Positions 40,277-51,714 of a DNA stretch of 64,000 nt are shown piece after piece. The stretch comes from Anseranas semipalmata (lineage: Eukaryota; Chordata; Aves; Anseriformes; Anseranatidae). The notes below the pieces were generated by a model. It was not told the DNA's origin and did no database searches. It saw only the letters and a program-made list of their open reading frames with translations. Within the stretch, counting starts at the first letter, position 1. Every line of letters starts with the position of its first letter. The position numbers were made by a program, and so were the translations under genes. The stretch is taken from assembly GCA_013399115.1 (NCBI GenBank), contig VXAA01000972.1, positions 63,004 to 127,003 of the forward strand. The letters run 5' to 3'.

Positions 40277-43226
40277 AGGCAAAAAGAACATCTGACAGGA
40301 AAATACAAGTCTCAACAAGAAAATGTCAAGAAAGCATTAAATTCCACTGTACCAGATACACAGCTGTAAACACTAACAGGGAGAAGCACAATTCTGGCAT
40401 CAATACAAACGAGAATAAGCTGGTCAAACCCAAAATTTACAGAAGATATCTATCAGATGAAAAACCATCAGAAGAACCTCTCCGCAGTCACAGCAGGAAA
40501 AAAGCAAACACTAGTTCAAGACAGAGCATGCAGTTTGCAAAGCAGATTGCAAGAGAGCAGAAGACCTAAGAGAGTCTTCCAGTTTTACGTTCCTGATCAT
40601 TTCACCCTTCTTTCTGTAACACATGAAAGCCAACTAAGCTGGATTTGTCTGAATCATTTTTCAACAACAAAGCTTCCCTTGGTTTTATTTCTGTAAGCTT
40701 TTTCTCTGCTGTGTAATAAGCTATTACTCAGAACAAAACTGTGTTCCCACCACACACTGAAACTTTTCTTACAAATAAACAAAAAAACCCCTCCTTCCTT
40801 CACTTCAAATGTACAGGAAAAAATATGGTAAGTTTATGTAAAGGAAAAAAAAAAGGGCAATTGACATTTACATCATTTACATCTATGCAATATCTGAAGA
40901 CCTGACTGAGTAGCATCAGACAAATTAAGAAATGTACTTTGAATTTCAAAGCTGAAGATGTGCTGACTTCTTCTGACATGTATGTGAAAAGTGTTCTCTA
41001 GAGAAGAATGAAAATTCTCATTTATATATCAGTTATGCTACAGCCAAATGAGACCTAAAGTTACTGATACACCTAAATGATCACTCATTTTCAAAGTCCC
41101 AAGGAGAATACGCAAGAGACTACTAGGACCTCAGGTGCTGTGCTCAGATCTTAAGGGAAAAAATCCACATGAAAGGGGGACATGTCACTCTCCTGAATTT
41201 TTCTAAGTAATGAAAAATATCTTGATTGGACAAATTATTTTACTCTTAATTAGACAGTCCCAGCACTCCAGAGATAGCCTGCCTACAGAGGGCTGCACAG
41301 CATTTCCCTCTCAATATTTTCTATCTAGACAAAGAATGAAAATGCTCAGAATAAGCATATTCTCTCTGGAAACAGTAAGAGAGAAGACAACTTTTCAAGA
41401 GAAGAAAATGAAGAGTCACAAGGAAAATCTGACTCCTGCTGCAATATGCCATCTTCAAAATACCATCAAAATCCTAAGACAGTATTGCCATCATGTTGCA
41501 GAAAGGTCTAGACAAACACTCGGAAGTGCATCATGTTGAACATTACCTACAGCTATTACATTTTCCTGACAACATATTCCAACAGCAGCTATTGCTACGC
41601 TGGCATGAAAGAGGTCACCTTCAAACCACAGATCCTTGTGTGATGACATTCATTATCTGCTGCTCATTATCTAGAAACAAACCTGGAATAATTACACAAT
41701 TAAAACAGCAATCTACAGTAAATTACCACACATACCATATGAACTAGAGTTAAAAGCCACTATCACTGTTGATTTAGCCAATACGGGTCACATGAAACTT
41801 GAACTTGTCCTCTCCCCTGCTCAGGCCAGAGACCTGTTCCACTCGACTCATCCAGTAGTCCCACGGTGTTGTTTGTGATCTTGATCTTAACACCTCTGAC
41901 TCAGCAGCGTGTGAAGCTCATGCAACCCACTTACAAGAATCCATTCCTGAAACACATGGGCTCTGTACCGATTAGTTGATAAAGGTGTAGAGCAATTTGT
42001 AGTGAATTATAAAGCCTTGGCTGGAATTTAACCTGTGTTTTAACACCTGTTCCTACAAGGCAGGATGACTTATTTCTTACACTTCTGACATGGTGCAGTT
42101 TCTTTCTTCATAATACTGTAAAACAAGAAAAAATACCCCAGCCCTCTTTCTCATTTTATTTCTCAGGTGAAGAAACAATTACTAGGGCAGTCTATTTCTG
42201 TATCTGTGTTTTCAAAATATGTACATGGTAAAAACACTTTATGTTTAAGGAAGTTTCACCTTTGCTCTACTTTCTGCATCCTTTTCAGGCAGGATTTCCC
42301 TTATTTAGACAGCCAAAGACACTTTTAGTGCATTAAAAAAAAGTGCTGTAAGGTTGTTTGTTCATTTTTAAACTAGAATTAATACCTTCAGTGGTAACAA
42401 AGTAATCCTCTCCTTTAACCTGGTCAGCAAGCATCTCTTAACTCAAGACCAGCAACCAATTTCCATGAGATTGACTGAAATTCAGTTAATTACATTGAAA
42501 AGAAAACATGCTTTCACAATAAAATTAAGTAACAATAGCCACCAGCATTTTGGAGAAGAGGTAGCTACTAAACATATTTAAGGAATGTATTTGAGAATGA
42601 CTTTTCCAAAGTTTTAAAATAACAGACTTGGTTGTGTTTTTTTTCTTTTGAGTCTTGTTTGTGGAAGTGCCTGTAAATATTCAGGCAAGCATCATGTTAC
42701 CAACCTTACTTCAAACAAATGATTTAAAAGATAAAAATGACACTGCCTATGTTCATACATGAGCAGCGCTCGATGAGATGTTCCCTACAACCTCTGTCAT
42801 TGTTGCAGGGCACGGCAAGGTACAAGACATGTGTCTCTGGGTGCTTTCAAAGAGAGGATCAGAAAGGCTTAGTGCGTGAGGCAGGCAACTGTATTGCCTC
42901 AATTATTTAATTATATTAGTCATAATTTCACCCCAAATCATTTTTATTTGGTAAATACAGGATTAAGAGTATGGGAAAACAATAGCAAATATTTATCTCA
43001 TACACAGAGCAAGACTTTAGGTAGAGGTCTCTCTCTTTTTTATTTTTTTTAAGTTTTCTTATTTTACCTAGCAAGAAGCTAAAACCTTCTGACACTTAAG
43101 AAAAAGCTCTCGTTAGCCTCTGGGTGCAGATCCTAACCTTGCATGAGCAAGGTTAACAAAAATTGAGCTCTGCCTCACTGGGACCAGAAATGCGAATGCT
43201 AACCTCACACATCCACCACACAGCAT

Positions 43227-43258
43227 CTTCTTCTTCTTCTTCTTCTTTTTTTTTTTTA
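43227..43258. repeat. (CTT)n and poly-T microsatellite
   Basis: About seven CTT units followed by a T run, in PPIL2 intron 5. Likely length-polymorphic. Confidence 0.9.
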
Positions 43259-43649
43259 ATCCGTAGGCATATGTTAACTTAAGCTAAATTAACTTGACTG
43301 AATCCTGTTTGCCCTTCAAGACAGATACATACGTGACAACAACACAGTCACACGTGGCCCTTAACATTAGGGCTGCTTCTCTGGGTTAATGCTGATCCCA
43401 CATCTTAGACTTGCAGAGAACTGCAGACATGGATTTTGGTTTGCTCTGAACTGGGCAGAAAGAATTCACATAGATGAGCCCTCTAATATGAGTTTAAAAA
43501 CAGATGCACTTAAAACAGTCACAAAACTGACTTTGGACCAAAGCCTTAGAAGCAAACACTGGAGATGAACAGACTTTCAACCATCCAAAAGAACAGAATT
43601 ACCACAGAAAAGGGGGAACAAGGAACAAAGACCTTAGGAAGTTCTGAGA

Positions 43650-43712
43650 CAGGGGAAGAGAGATACTTTCCCAAGGTTACAGAGCCAGTCTCAAACAGAG
43701 CTGAAGTACAAA
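43650..43712 (-). repeat. MIR-like SINE fragment
   Basis: ACTTTCCCAAGGTTACAGAG then CCAGTCTCAAACAGAGCTGA matches the reverse MIR core (CTTGCCCAAGGTCACACAGC then AGCAGAGCTG). It lies in PPIL2 intron 5. Confidence 0.45.
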
Positions 43713-44659
43713 CACAGTAATGTCGTCTGCCCACGTACAGTTAGAATGTCAGTGAACCAGACTGAAAAAAAACAGGTATTTACATCAGAAACATTACAAT
43801 GCAAAGGAGAAAAATAACTCAGCCTACATATATCTACGCAACAAAGAACTATTTCCCTTGAAATTCCTGTCAAAAGGCAGGAATTCCTGTCTGCTACCTT
43901 CATGCAGATCTATCATCTGTTCATATTTGAGATTCCAACAAGGCGGATACGACCTGACCAATCTAATTTCTTGGAAATAGGTACTCCTGAGCCCAGCTGG
44001 CCGACTTGTGTGGGCATGCTGGTCAGTGCTGTCATAACGCCGCTACATGAAACAATCTGGCAAGCTTGCAGCTATCTGCAAGCCCAAGAAGCCAAAGTGC
44101 TGTTGTCAGTAAAAAGGAATGAACTAACTATGACTTTCTTGGTTGCTCTTTATTTTATGCAATTTTAGTGTAAATAGAAGCTATGGCTGACAAAGCTGAC
44201 AGAAAAGGCAAGTGAGCCAATGCCATCTCACAGGCTGTAGGTCAGCTGCAAGTGATGCATCATTTCTTCCACAATTATTGGTGCAGTAACAGAAATATTT
44301 TTTACTGCAACGCATTATTAAAAAGCAAAAGAAAAAAAGAATCTAAAGTTACTTTCTGGAATAACTCATTGGAAAGTCTACACAAAGGTCAGTGGTGATT
44401 TGTTTTTCCTAAATGGATATTGGTGGCAACACTTGCACCTCAGAAGGATGTTCAGAAAAGGAAGAGAAAATAAACCATGAGGAAGTAAAGGGAAGGAAAG
44501 CAAATTAAACATAACAAAGAATGACTGCAATCTTGGCATTGCAAAATTTCTTTAAAAAGGAAGGGTGGTCCATAAGGTTAGGACTCAGAAGAATCAGAGA
44601 AGTCACTGCCTACTTGTAGATCAGTTCACAAATATCCAATTAATAAAATGCTAGCACAG

Positions 44660-44740
44660 TCCTACCTCCTGAGAGCACTGCGAAGATAAATGTGTTAATG
44701 ATTGCAAAGCTCTCCAATGCCCCACTGAGGGGCCCATTTC
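44660..44740 (+). repeat. Possible MIR-like 3' fragment
   Basis: CTACCTCCTGAGAGCACTGC then AAATGTGTTAATGATTGCAA resembles the MIR 3' region (TACCTCATAGGGTTGTTGTG then AAATGAGTTAAT). Weak. Confidence 0.35.
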
Positions 44741-45805
44741 AGAAATAAGACAGCTAGAGAGAATTAGCAACTATTGTGTGTGTGCCATTAGCAACGCCTT
44801 TTCCAAGTAGCCTAGTGACTTCTCTAAAATGGTTAGCCTGTAGCAAACCAGAATAACAGAAGCACAAGCCACAAGGGATTTCATTATCATTTTTAACTTC
44901 AGGACAAAAAAAATGGAAAAATTCTCTAGAGCCTCATCACCAATGACGAATCATCAATCTGTGCAAAGTAACATCATAAGACACCTTATAAAGCATAGCA
45001 CTGCAGCTAGTCTGGCTCAACTGCTTTTTAAACAAACCCAGAGTCTTAAGTTTCTGAAGTCACCAACACACTGCAGAAGATATTTTTTGGCTTCATCAAT
45101 GAGCAAGCTGTACAAGTAACAGAACGTGCACACAATTAAATAGATTAAATAGAGGGTAGTAAGCACTAAGCCCGGGGGGAAGTACAGTCTAGAGATGTAC
45201 AAGATCCATGGACTTCCTCTGCTACCTACCTTACCTTATCCCAGCACCCCCATCCCCTTCCTGCCCTATTCCATCTTCCCCTTTAGAAAACCAGAGCTGG
45301 CCCTCTGGGGAACAAAGACTAAATTACAACCCTCCTCTCAACCCCGCTCTTCCATTTATAGCTCCACAAAGCTATATTCAGCACGACTGTGTGCTGTTAC
45401 GGACTGCAAGCATCTCCTTTTCTTACAAGTGGTCTGGAATGCCTTTGTCTTCTAGAGGACAGAGCCATACAGTACAAGTCCACCACTGAACAAAAGGGAA
45501 GAAGAAAGGGCTCCTCAAACACAGCGATACAAAGGAAAAGGGAACACAGGTTGAGGAGAGCTGCAGGTACATTGCAGATCAACCACAGAAGCATAAGTCT
45601 GGGTAAACGAATAGCTCTCAAAGTTAGACTTCATTTGAGCATTTATGGTTCACCCAGTATACTCTCCACAATCTCAATTTCTCTATATAACACAAGACCA
45701 TTAGAGACACTACACTTCTTGCTTGCATTTACCAGAAGTAATTTTAAACCACATCACGGTTCACAGTATGAAATGACAACAGGTGCCATGTAGCTGATCT
45801 GAGTT

Positions 45806-45830
45806 AAAAAAAAAAAAAAAAAAAAAAAAA
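45806..45830. repeat. (A)25 homopolymer
   Basis: Run of 25 A in PPIL2 intron 5. I recognise no retroposed body upstream. Confidence 0.95.
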
Positions 45831-47251
45831 TTGATCTGGCACCACCCCAAAACTCCTAACCACTGCACAGAGCAGCAAGGTAGTAGGAGGCTGGCAAAAC
45901 TAACTGAAATAGCTGTAATTCCATTCCTTCTAAATAACACATATTGGCTTCTTCATGTGTAAAGAAAGACCTTCAATCATCTCTCCATCATGCAAGCACA
46001 CCTGCAGTTTGCTATAACTGACAACATCCAGTCTCAGACAGCCTGTTCACGTTTAGAGTTTGGAATGCAGCATCTGTATTTAGCTTCTCCTCATATCTGT
46101 CTGCTGTGAAAATCTTTAATCAAACACAAGATGTTTCAAAGGTAATCTCATAGCACAAACCAATCTGTAAACCAACCAAAAATTCTGTGCAGTGACTGCC
46201 ACCTAATGCTCAGGAGAATAACTGCACTTACCGAAGAAAAATACAAGTTTCAGCAGATCAGGCAACAATTTCTGTTTCAAAAACAACTTACTCTCTTTGA
46301 ACGCACCAGAAAAAAAAAAAAAAAAATCCAACAAGGAAATATTTCCAGTACTTCATATTCATCTGGTGCTCCAGAACTTCACACTATTAGAGAAAGTAAT
46401 CCCTTCATAATTATCACTGATGCGGAAAAAGGGGAGAAAATAACACTAAAGCACTGATTATAGTGTGAAATTCCAGTCTTACAGTTAACTATCATGACAG
46501 AAACAGGACAGAAGCTTTCTGAAATATATTGTCAAGATAATTCAAAAGATTTTGCAGATTAAACTACCATTCATCAGCACTAATATTAATCTCTTTAACC
46601 TGTATGGAACCAAATATCCATTTGGTTAGGAAACATCACTGCAAGTTTTAGCACAGATGAAGAGGTAAGGCAGTCAGCATCTTGCCCTGTGGATGAGAAT
46701 TCTGCTTATACAAGGCAGCAGTATAGAACCTCTACCATCACCAACAGTTAGGCTTTCTGGGCATCACTAGCAGTAACAAAAGTTAGTATTTCCAACTAGA
46801 CAGACTTTAATTATGCCATAAATGTAAGATAAGCAAAAAACCCCGGGAGTTTATATAAATGAACTGCCCATTTCCTCCACAATATTATTTATAATCCAAC
46901 GGAAAAGAAGATAACATAATGTTCTCCTCTTTCTTCCACAAACGCAGTCAGGCTGATTATTTTCTATTACAGAGATTAGCAGGATGACAGTAAGAGGACA
47001 TCAGATCTCAAATCCAGAAACACCCACCACCAACTTTTTACTTTTTTTTTTTTTTTCTTCTAGAAAGAGATCCCTGGCAAGTCTGTACTCTAATTTTACA
47101 AACTTGATGCCGAAAATATTATACTTTATAACAGCACTACCATTCAACTTCTTTTGCTTTCACTAAAGCATTTTTTCCTCCCACACATTAAATAGGAAAC
47201 TGAACTTAAGAAAAGACAACATATCACGTGAATACAACCATCATTACTTAC

Positions 47252-47303
47252 TTCTCCTGTGATTGGATTGGTTCCATATTTCTTTATCCAAGGAACAATG
47301 CTC
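47252..47303 (-). CDS. PPIL2: PPIL2 exon 5 (U-box core)
   Basis: Encodes SIVPWIKKYGTNPITGE (about residues 65-81), the U-box helix and second loop (PW.KKYGTNP). The donor GAA|GTAAGT opens a 13.9 kb intron that divides the U-box coding sequence. Confidence 0.96.
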
Positions 47304-47471
47304 CTGAAAAGAGAAGGTAGAAAGTAAGAGACAAGCACCAATAGAAGCCTCTATTATTTTTGATGGGCATGATTATTGCTGCCAACTTGCTAAGATCAAA
47401 TGATAAGTACACAGCTGTAACCAAGCAGTTCAGCAACACAAAAATAAAGCTAAGTACAGACAGTAACTTAC

Positions 47472-47534
47472 AGTATGTCAAAGACTGTCCCATCTGGCGT
47501 GCAAACTGGGTATTCAAATGGCTGCAGAGACAAA
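47472..47534 (-). CDS. PPIL2: PPIL2 exon 4 (U-box start)
   Basis: Encodes LSLQPFEYPVCTPDGTVFDI (about residues 44-63), the first loop of the U-box, with the PVCTPDG motif typical of Cyp60 proteins. The acceptor TTTTTTTGTAG has a strong T tract; the donor is ATACT|GTAAGT. It is only 168 bp from exon 5. Confidence 0.96.
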
Positions 47535-48412
47535 CTACAAAAAAAGTACACATTATTTTCAGTAAAATCAGCTGGAAATCATGATTGATGACAGAAGCCA
47601 ATAACATTTTGCTGATTCATTTGCACATTAAAGGAAGGCCTATACCAATGAAAATACTGAGTGGCTTCCAAAACCCACTACCTAATTCTACATAAATTAT
47701 GTTAAAAACAAAGTCTCTGAAAGGAACTGATGCAGTTCAGCACCCACAGCCATACAGCCACAGGGGTGGATGCTGTGATACTGCCCAACCTGCTTCTGTT
47801 GCCACAGCAGGTTCCACCAGCACACAAGATGGTTCAAGCAGACACGCTGTCTTTGTACTAAAACGGGTTAAGGAGTAATTAGCAATTACATTCAGCATCC
47901 CTTGTTAGGGATGTTTCCATAATCCATTCAGCTTTTAGCCAAGTAGCAGCAGTTAGTAGCTGGGGATGGTACCTTCTTGAACTATTTGATTTACAAGACA
48001 ATTTCTAACCCACCTCTACTAACTCCCCTCTTTCATTCTACAGCTTCAAGAAGTAAACTAAACACACACACAAAAAATAGTATAAATATCTATTCAGTGT
48101 ATCTAATCACTGCCTCTGAGAAAATAGATTCAAGTCCTGATTATACAGATTTGTAAGACTGGAACATGCGTGATAATTGTTCTGAATTATGTTATCGCTT
48201 GTGTATTCTTTTAATCACTGAATTCAATCTCAACAGACACTAAGCATGGGAAGTACTGATATTGTTTCAGCCCTTATTGAAATTTTTCTTGCTGCATTCC
48301 TAACACAGCAGACACAAGTCAATGAAAGTACCTTCGAAGAACACAGCTTCATCAATAGCTCAGATGAATAGATTGGTCATTTAACAATGATAACATAATT
48401 TTATTGCTTTAC
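47535..48412. other. PPIL2: PPIL2 introns 2-3 area
   Basis: Intron 3 (878 bp) is ordinary sequence. Intron 2 (48459-49160) climbs steadily in GC toward the CpG island. No other feature seen. Confidence 0.6.
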
Positions 48413-48458
48413 CTGCAGTGATCAAATGATATACGTCTGAAATTAGTTCGTGGATGGT
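48413..48458 (-). CDS. PPIL2: PPIL2 exon 3
   Basis: Encodes D-HPRTNFRRISFDHC-S (about residues 28-43), the lead-in to the U-box. The acceptor is AAACAG|ACC and the donor TGCAG|GTAAAG. Both end codons are split and restore D28 and S43 with the neighbouring exons. Confidence 0.95.
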
Positions 48459-49160
48459 CTGTTTATGAGAAACAAAACACAGGATTAATACAAAGTATTC
48501 TAGGTAACAAAGAAACATTTGAAATTACATTTTGCAATCTGTGTGGTAGCAATTTACTGATGACAAGGGTAAATACACTAAACCTTGCAAAACTCTAACT
48601 AATCAGACTCCTACTGTAGAGCACAAGTATGTTCCTCAACTGAAATTACACAATCAGAAAAAAATAAACAGGGCTCTGACAGAGCGACAGCACTGAATTT
48701 AAATTAGATGATTAATTTTGTAAGTGCCTTCATGCTCTGCCCTACCAACAGATGCAGAACTTATCCCAGGCAAGGACAGTTCACCTGGGCATTAAGCCTC
48801 CCATTTCAGCGGTTTTCACGCTGATCAGCGTCACTGGTTTTAGGGCCCCTGATTACAAGGCTCGGCGCTTCAGGAGCCAATTCAGGAAGAGCTCAGACAT
48901 CCCTGCTGCACCTGTAGGACGCTGTGCTCAAGGAGGTCATTTAATCACTCACCCCGAGTTCAGTGACCCCAAAAGAGAGCCCTCACGCGCGAGAAGCAAG
49001 GGACAGCACGCGTAAAACGAACTCTGCAGAGCTCCAAAAAGCGGGGGCTCTGGAAACTCGAGCGCGGACGAGGCGAAAGGAGCGGGACGCGCGGGTGCGT
49101 GAGGCGAGCAGCACGCAGGCCGGCAGCGCGGCGGGGAGGAGGCGGCAGCGCGGCACTCAC

Positions 49161-49210
49161 CTGCCTTCTTGCCGCCGTAGAACTGCGTGTACTCGGCGCA
49201 GGTGATGTAC
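49161..49210 (-). CDS. PPIL2: PPIL2 exon 2
   Basis: Encodes YITCAEYTQFYGGKKA (about residues 12-27), the conserved stretch just before the U-box. The acceptor is CCCTCAG and the donor GCAG|GTGAGTG. It starts with the third base of a codon, as expected if exon 1 ends inside the Met codon of the family's N-terminal MGKRQHQKDKM. It sits inside the CpG island and is much more GC-rich than the other exons. Confidence 0.95.
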
Positions 49211-49287
49211 CTGAGGGCAGAGCGCGGTCACCACACGGAGCCCACGGAGCCCGGCGCGTCCCGCACCCGCCCCGCGGTCCCCCCCCC

Positions 49288-49293
49288 NNNNNN
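49288..49293. other. Assembly gap (six N)
   Basis: Six N bases follow a C homopolymer within the CpG island. This is a typical sequencing drop-out in GC-rich avian promoters. The true missing length is unknown, and PPIL2 exon 1 is the likely casualty. Confidence 0.95.
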
Positions 49294-49600
49294 AGCGGCT
49301 GCGGGCGGAGAGAGGGCCCCGAGCGCCGCCTGCACCCGGACGGTTGCGGCCGTGGCGCCCTTCCGGTGCCGGTGCCTCAGCCAAGGGCCCCGCCGCGGAA
49401 ACACGGGCGGTGAGCGGCGTTCCGGGGCCGTTTAGTGAAACACCTGCACCGGGGGACAGCACGAGAAGCTCGGCTGGCAGCGCGCTACTGACCCCGGGGA
49501 CTGCTGAGAGGAAGCCAGGCCTCAGCAGGCTGCCCCCAGCGCAGGGGCAGCCGCCGGAGCCGTGTCTGAAGGGGTGCGAGGCGAAAAGATGGAAACCCCC

Positions 49601-51714
49601 TTTCTTCGGAGTGATCCAGGTGGTTGATTCCACAGAAATAAATAAATAAATAAATAAAATTGTGCGTTCAACTGGTCCGTATCGGACTTCAAAACGGGTG
49701 TTGGTGTCGTGTGTCCCCCCACCCCCGAACCGATTCCAGTTCTGGAAAGCAGTGTCTGAATTAACTGGGAGAGCTAGTTTGTTTCTGGAGATGCAGAGGC
49801 CTCCTTTCCAAAAAGGCACAGTTCAAAAGTATGTAGTTGAAAATGGAGAAAAGAATTTCCAGACAGGAGGTAAACATGTTTATTTTTCCCTGAAGAGCAT
49901 CCCGCTGTTTGAAACCTGGAAGACTTAACCTACCTGAAAGCATTGGCCTTCTTATTTTTGTGGTTTAGAAACATAACCAAAACAAGCGAACAAACCAATC
50001 AACCAACAACCAGGAATGCTAAAAGTGTTCCTTGATTTTGCTGCAGGTTTCCTTCGATAATGTAATATAGCCTTAAACAGAGTTTCCATAGCCCTTCTCT
50101 GAAAAATGAAGGTGCTGAATGTAAGCAGAAAATGTTAAAATAACCAATTAAAGTTCATCTTAATTCAAATTACTTTGTTGCATGGAATTTCAAATCATAA
50201 TATTCCTGGCATGTCAGTCAGAGACAGAACCTCCCCCCCCACAAAAAAAAAATGGGTAGAAAACCCTATATAGTGTCTGATATGGAGGCAGCTTTCATAG
50301 ACAGTGTTTCAGTGACTCTTCAGACTTCATGACAAAGAACTTATTTTCTCATAGCTAATTACCTTTAAAACTATACATTTAAATCCTATTAAATGGCATT
50401 ACAAGGCTGGTATGAACAGCACAATGCTGAATACAAGGTGGCTAGAATCCAGACATCTTGCGTTTGGCTGGAGAAAAGAGCCACTTGTCTCAGATCTTTC
50501 ACCCAACAAAAACCTCTGTAACTACCCATGTTGGTTTGTTCCTACTTTGTTAAACCACCATCCTGGCAGCTGCCTATGCAAAGGGTTAGAATCAAAACCC
50601 ATGGAAGCTGATAGCAAAACTCTGACTGCAGTCAGAGTCTGACCAGACCAATGTTTTTCCCAGAACAGGGTGTCCATCATGATATTTTAATCATGTCAGT
50701 GGGCTGGCTGCATGCATACACGAGTGCAAGATGAGGAATGTAATGCCTGTTCCTATGAGTGAAAACTAATTGGTAATAGCGTGCGAATCATTCGCAGCAA
50801 TACCTACCACTATGGCTTTTTGTCACAGTACTATTAAACTTTTGGGACCAGAGGTCAGGGGAACTTGGATGGCTCTCCATGTTTGGAGGCTTTTGTTGCC
50901 TTACAGAACACATCCTTCCCTCCTAGGATCCAGACAACCATATAGCTGCAGAGCCACCTGTCTGAATAGGGTCAGTCCTCATCAGCCAAATCCTCAGCAG
51001 TGCAGCTATTCCTTGTCATTACTGCCTGGCATTCCTCACAAGGGCAAAGGAGATTGATTGTTTCTGCTAGAAGTTGCTGTACATGGCACGCACTAACCCT
51101 GTACAAAGGTTTAATAGTGAAATACACTTACTGATTTCAGTACTGATTTTCTTACTCAAAAACACCGCAGACTAAGGCAGTAAACTGGGACACACCTAAA
51201 TAGTTCGGTCCTGGCAAGAACCAAAGACATACATTTGCTTCTTTCCCAGCACCAAGCATACTTGTGGGAAGAAAACAAGTTGACTGATTTGGTTTCAGTG
51301 CAATTCCAAAACCACTCCACAACTGAACTGCTGGCAGGGTACCAGCACTATTTTGTTATTATGGCCATATTCCTTGTGTGGCATTCCATAACTGGACGAA
51401 GCTCATCTCTTCTCACAGCCCTGACTGCTTGCAGCAGTGGTTATGGGAACCCTTTTTACTTTGGGTTGCCCAAGATAATGAGCATTCCCACACACAGCTC
51501 CTGCTCCCTCAGAGGAGATGTGGCTTTAGGATGTAGCTGCTCTAGGGTGACCACAAATACTTGTCTGATCATGCTTTTAGAATAACGATCACCTAGACAG
51601 TATTATGTATTTCTAGACATGTTAACACGATTCAGCCTGTGTTGACATTTCTGGAGATGCCTGTGCCCTTTGTAATAACCATTCAAGACCATATTTTTGC
51701 TTTTTGTTTTTTAA
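49601..51714. other. Intergenic region between PPIL2 and HIRA
   Basis: Ordinary AT-rich sequence between the PPIL2 promoter and the HIRA 3' end. Apart from an (AAAT)n run at 49636-49660 and short C and A runs near 50234-50255, I recognise nothing. Open frames at 50770-51057 and 51235-51585 on the plus strand have no splice context or family likeness. Confidence 0.6.
49636..49660. repeat. (AAAT)n microsatellite
   Basis: About six AAAT units just upstream of the PPIL2 CpG island, marking its boundary. Confidence 0.9.

Larger units (their letters stand above)
33360..47251. other. PPIL2: PPIL2 intron 5 (13.9 kb)
   Basis: The largest intron, splitting the U-box coding sequence. It holds the solo LTR, the plus-strand exon-like block at 37.6 kb, regulatory-looking islands at 33.8-34.3 and 36-37.1 kb, a GC-rich patch near 35.5 kb, (CTT)n, (A)25, MIR scraps, and a 9-bp hairpin TAACCTTGC/GCAAGGTTA at 43134-43155. 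Confidence 0.6.
1545..49210 (-). other. PPIL2: PPIL2 gene (exons 2-14 of a partial gene)
   Basis: Cyclophilin-like 2 (Cyp60): a nuclear protein with an N-terminal U-box (E3 ubiquitin-ligase fold) and a C-terminal cyclophilin (peptidyl-prolyl isomerase-like) domain, known as a component of activated spliceosomes. Thirteen minus-strand blocks match the family in the right order, each with AG acceptor and GT donor, and all phases join without a break (989 bp, about residues 11-341). The U-box lies in exons 3-7, a linker in exons 8-11, and the cyclophilin domain starts in exon 12. Exon 1 is not visible, and exons after 14 lie left of the window. Two introns exceed 13 kb. The promoter is a CpG island broken by an assembly gap. 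Identity rests on recognised protein similarity and is very secure; exon numbers assume one short ATG-bearing exon 1. Confidence 0.97.
48900..49600 (-). promoter_or_regulatory. PPIL2: CpG island, PPIL2 promoter
   Basis: The only long GC- and CpG-dense block in the window. It covers PPIL2 exon 2 and the sequence upstream on the minus strand. It has many CG dinucleotides and GC-box-like strings (CCGCCCCG, CCCCGCCGCGG), with no obvious TATA box. This is the expected broad housekeeping promoter. The exact start site cannot be placed because the gap falls in the middle. Confidence 0.8.

Noticed and set aside
45389..45793. 134-codon plus-strand frame in PPIL2 intron 5
   Set aside because: No splice sites, domain or family likeness. 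Several overlapping frames are open in the same patch, which points to chance.
49157..49819. Longest open frame in the window (220 codons, minus) across the CpG island
   Set aside because: It runs through the N gap, is in a different frame from PPIL2 exon 2, and has GC-driven Ala/Gly/Arg/Pro composition. It is a CpG-island artefact.
51235..51585. 116-codon plus-strand frame between the genes
   Set aside because: No promoter, splice context or recognisable domain; within chance expectation.
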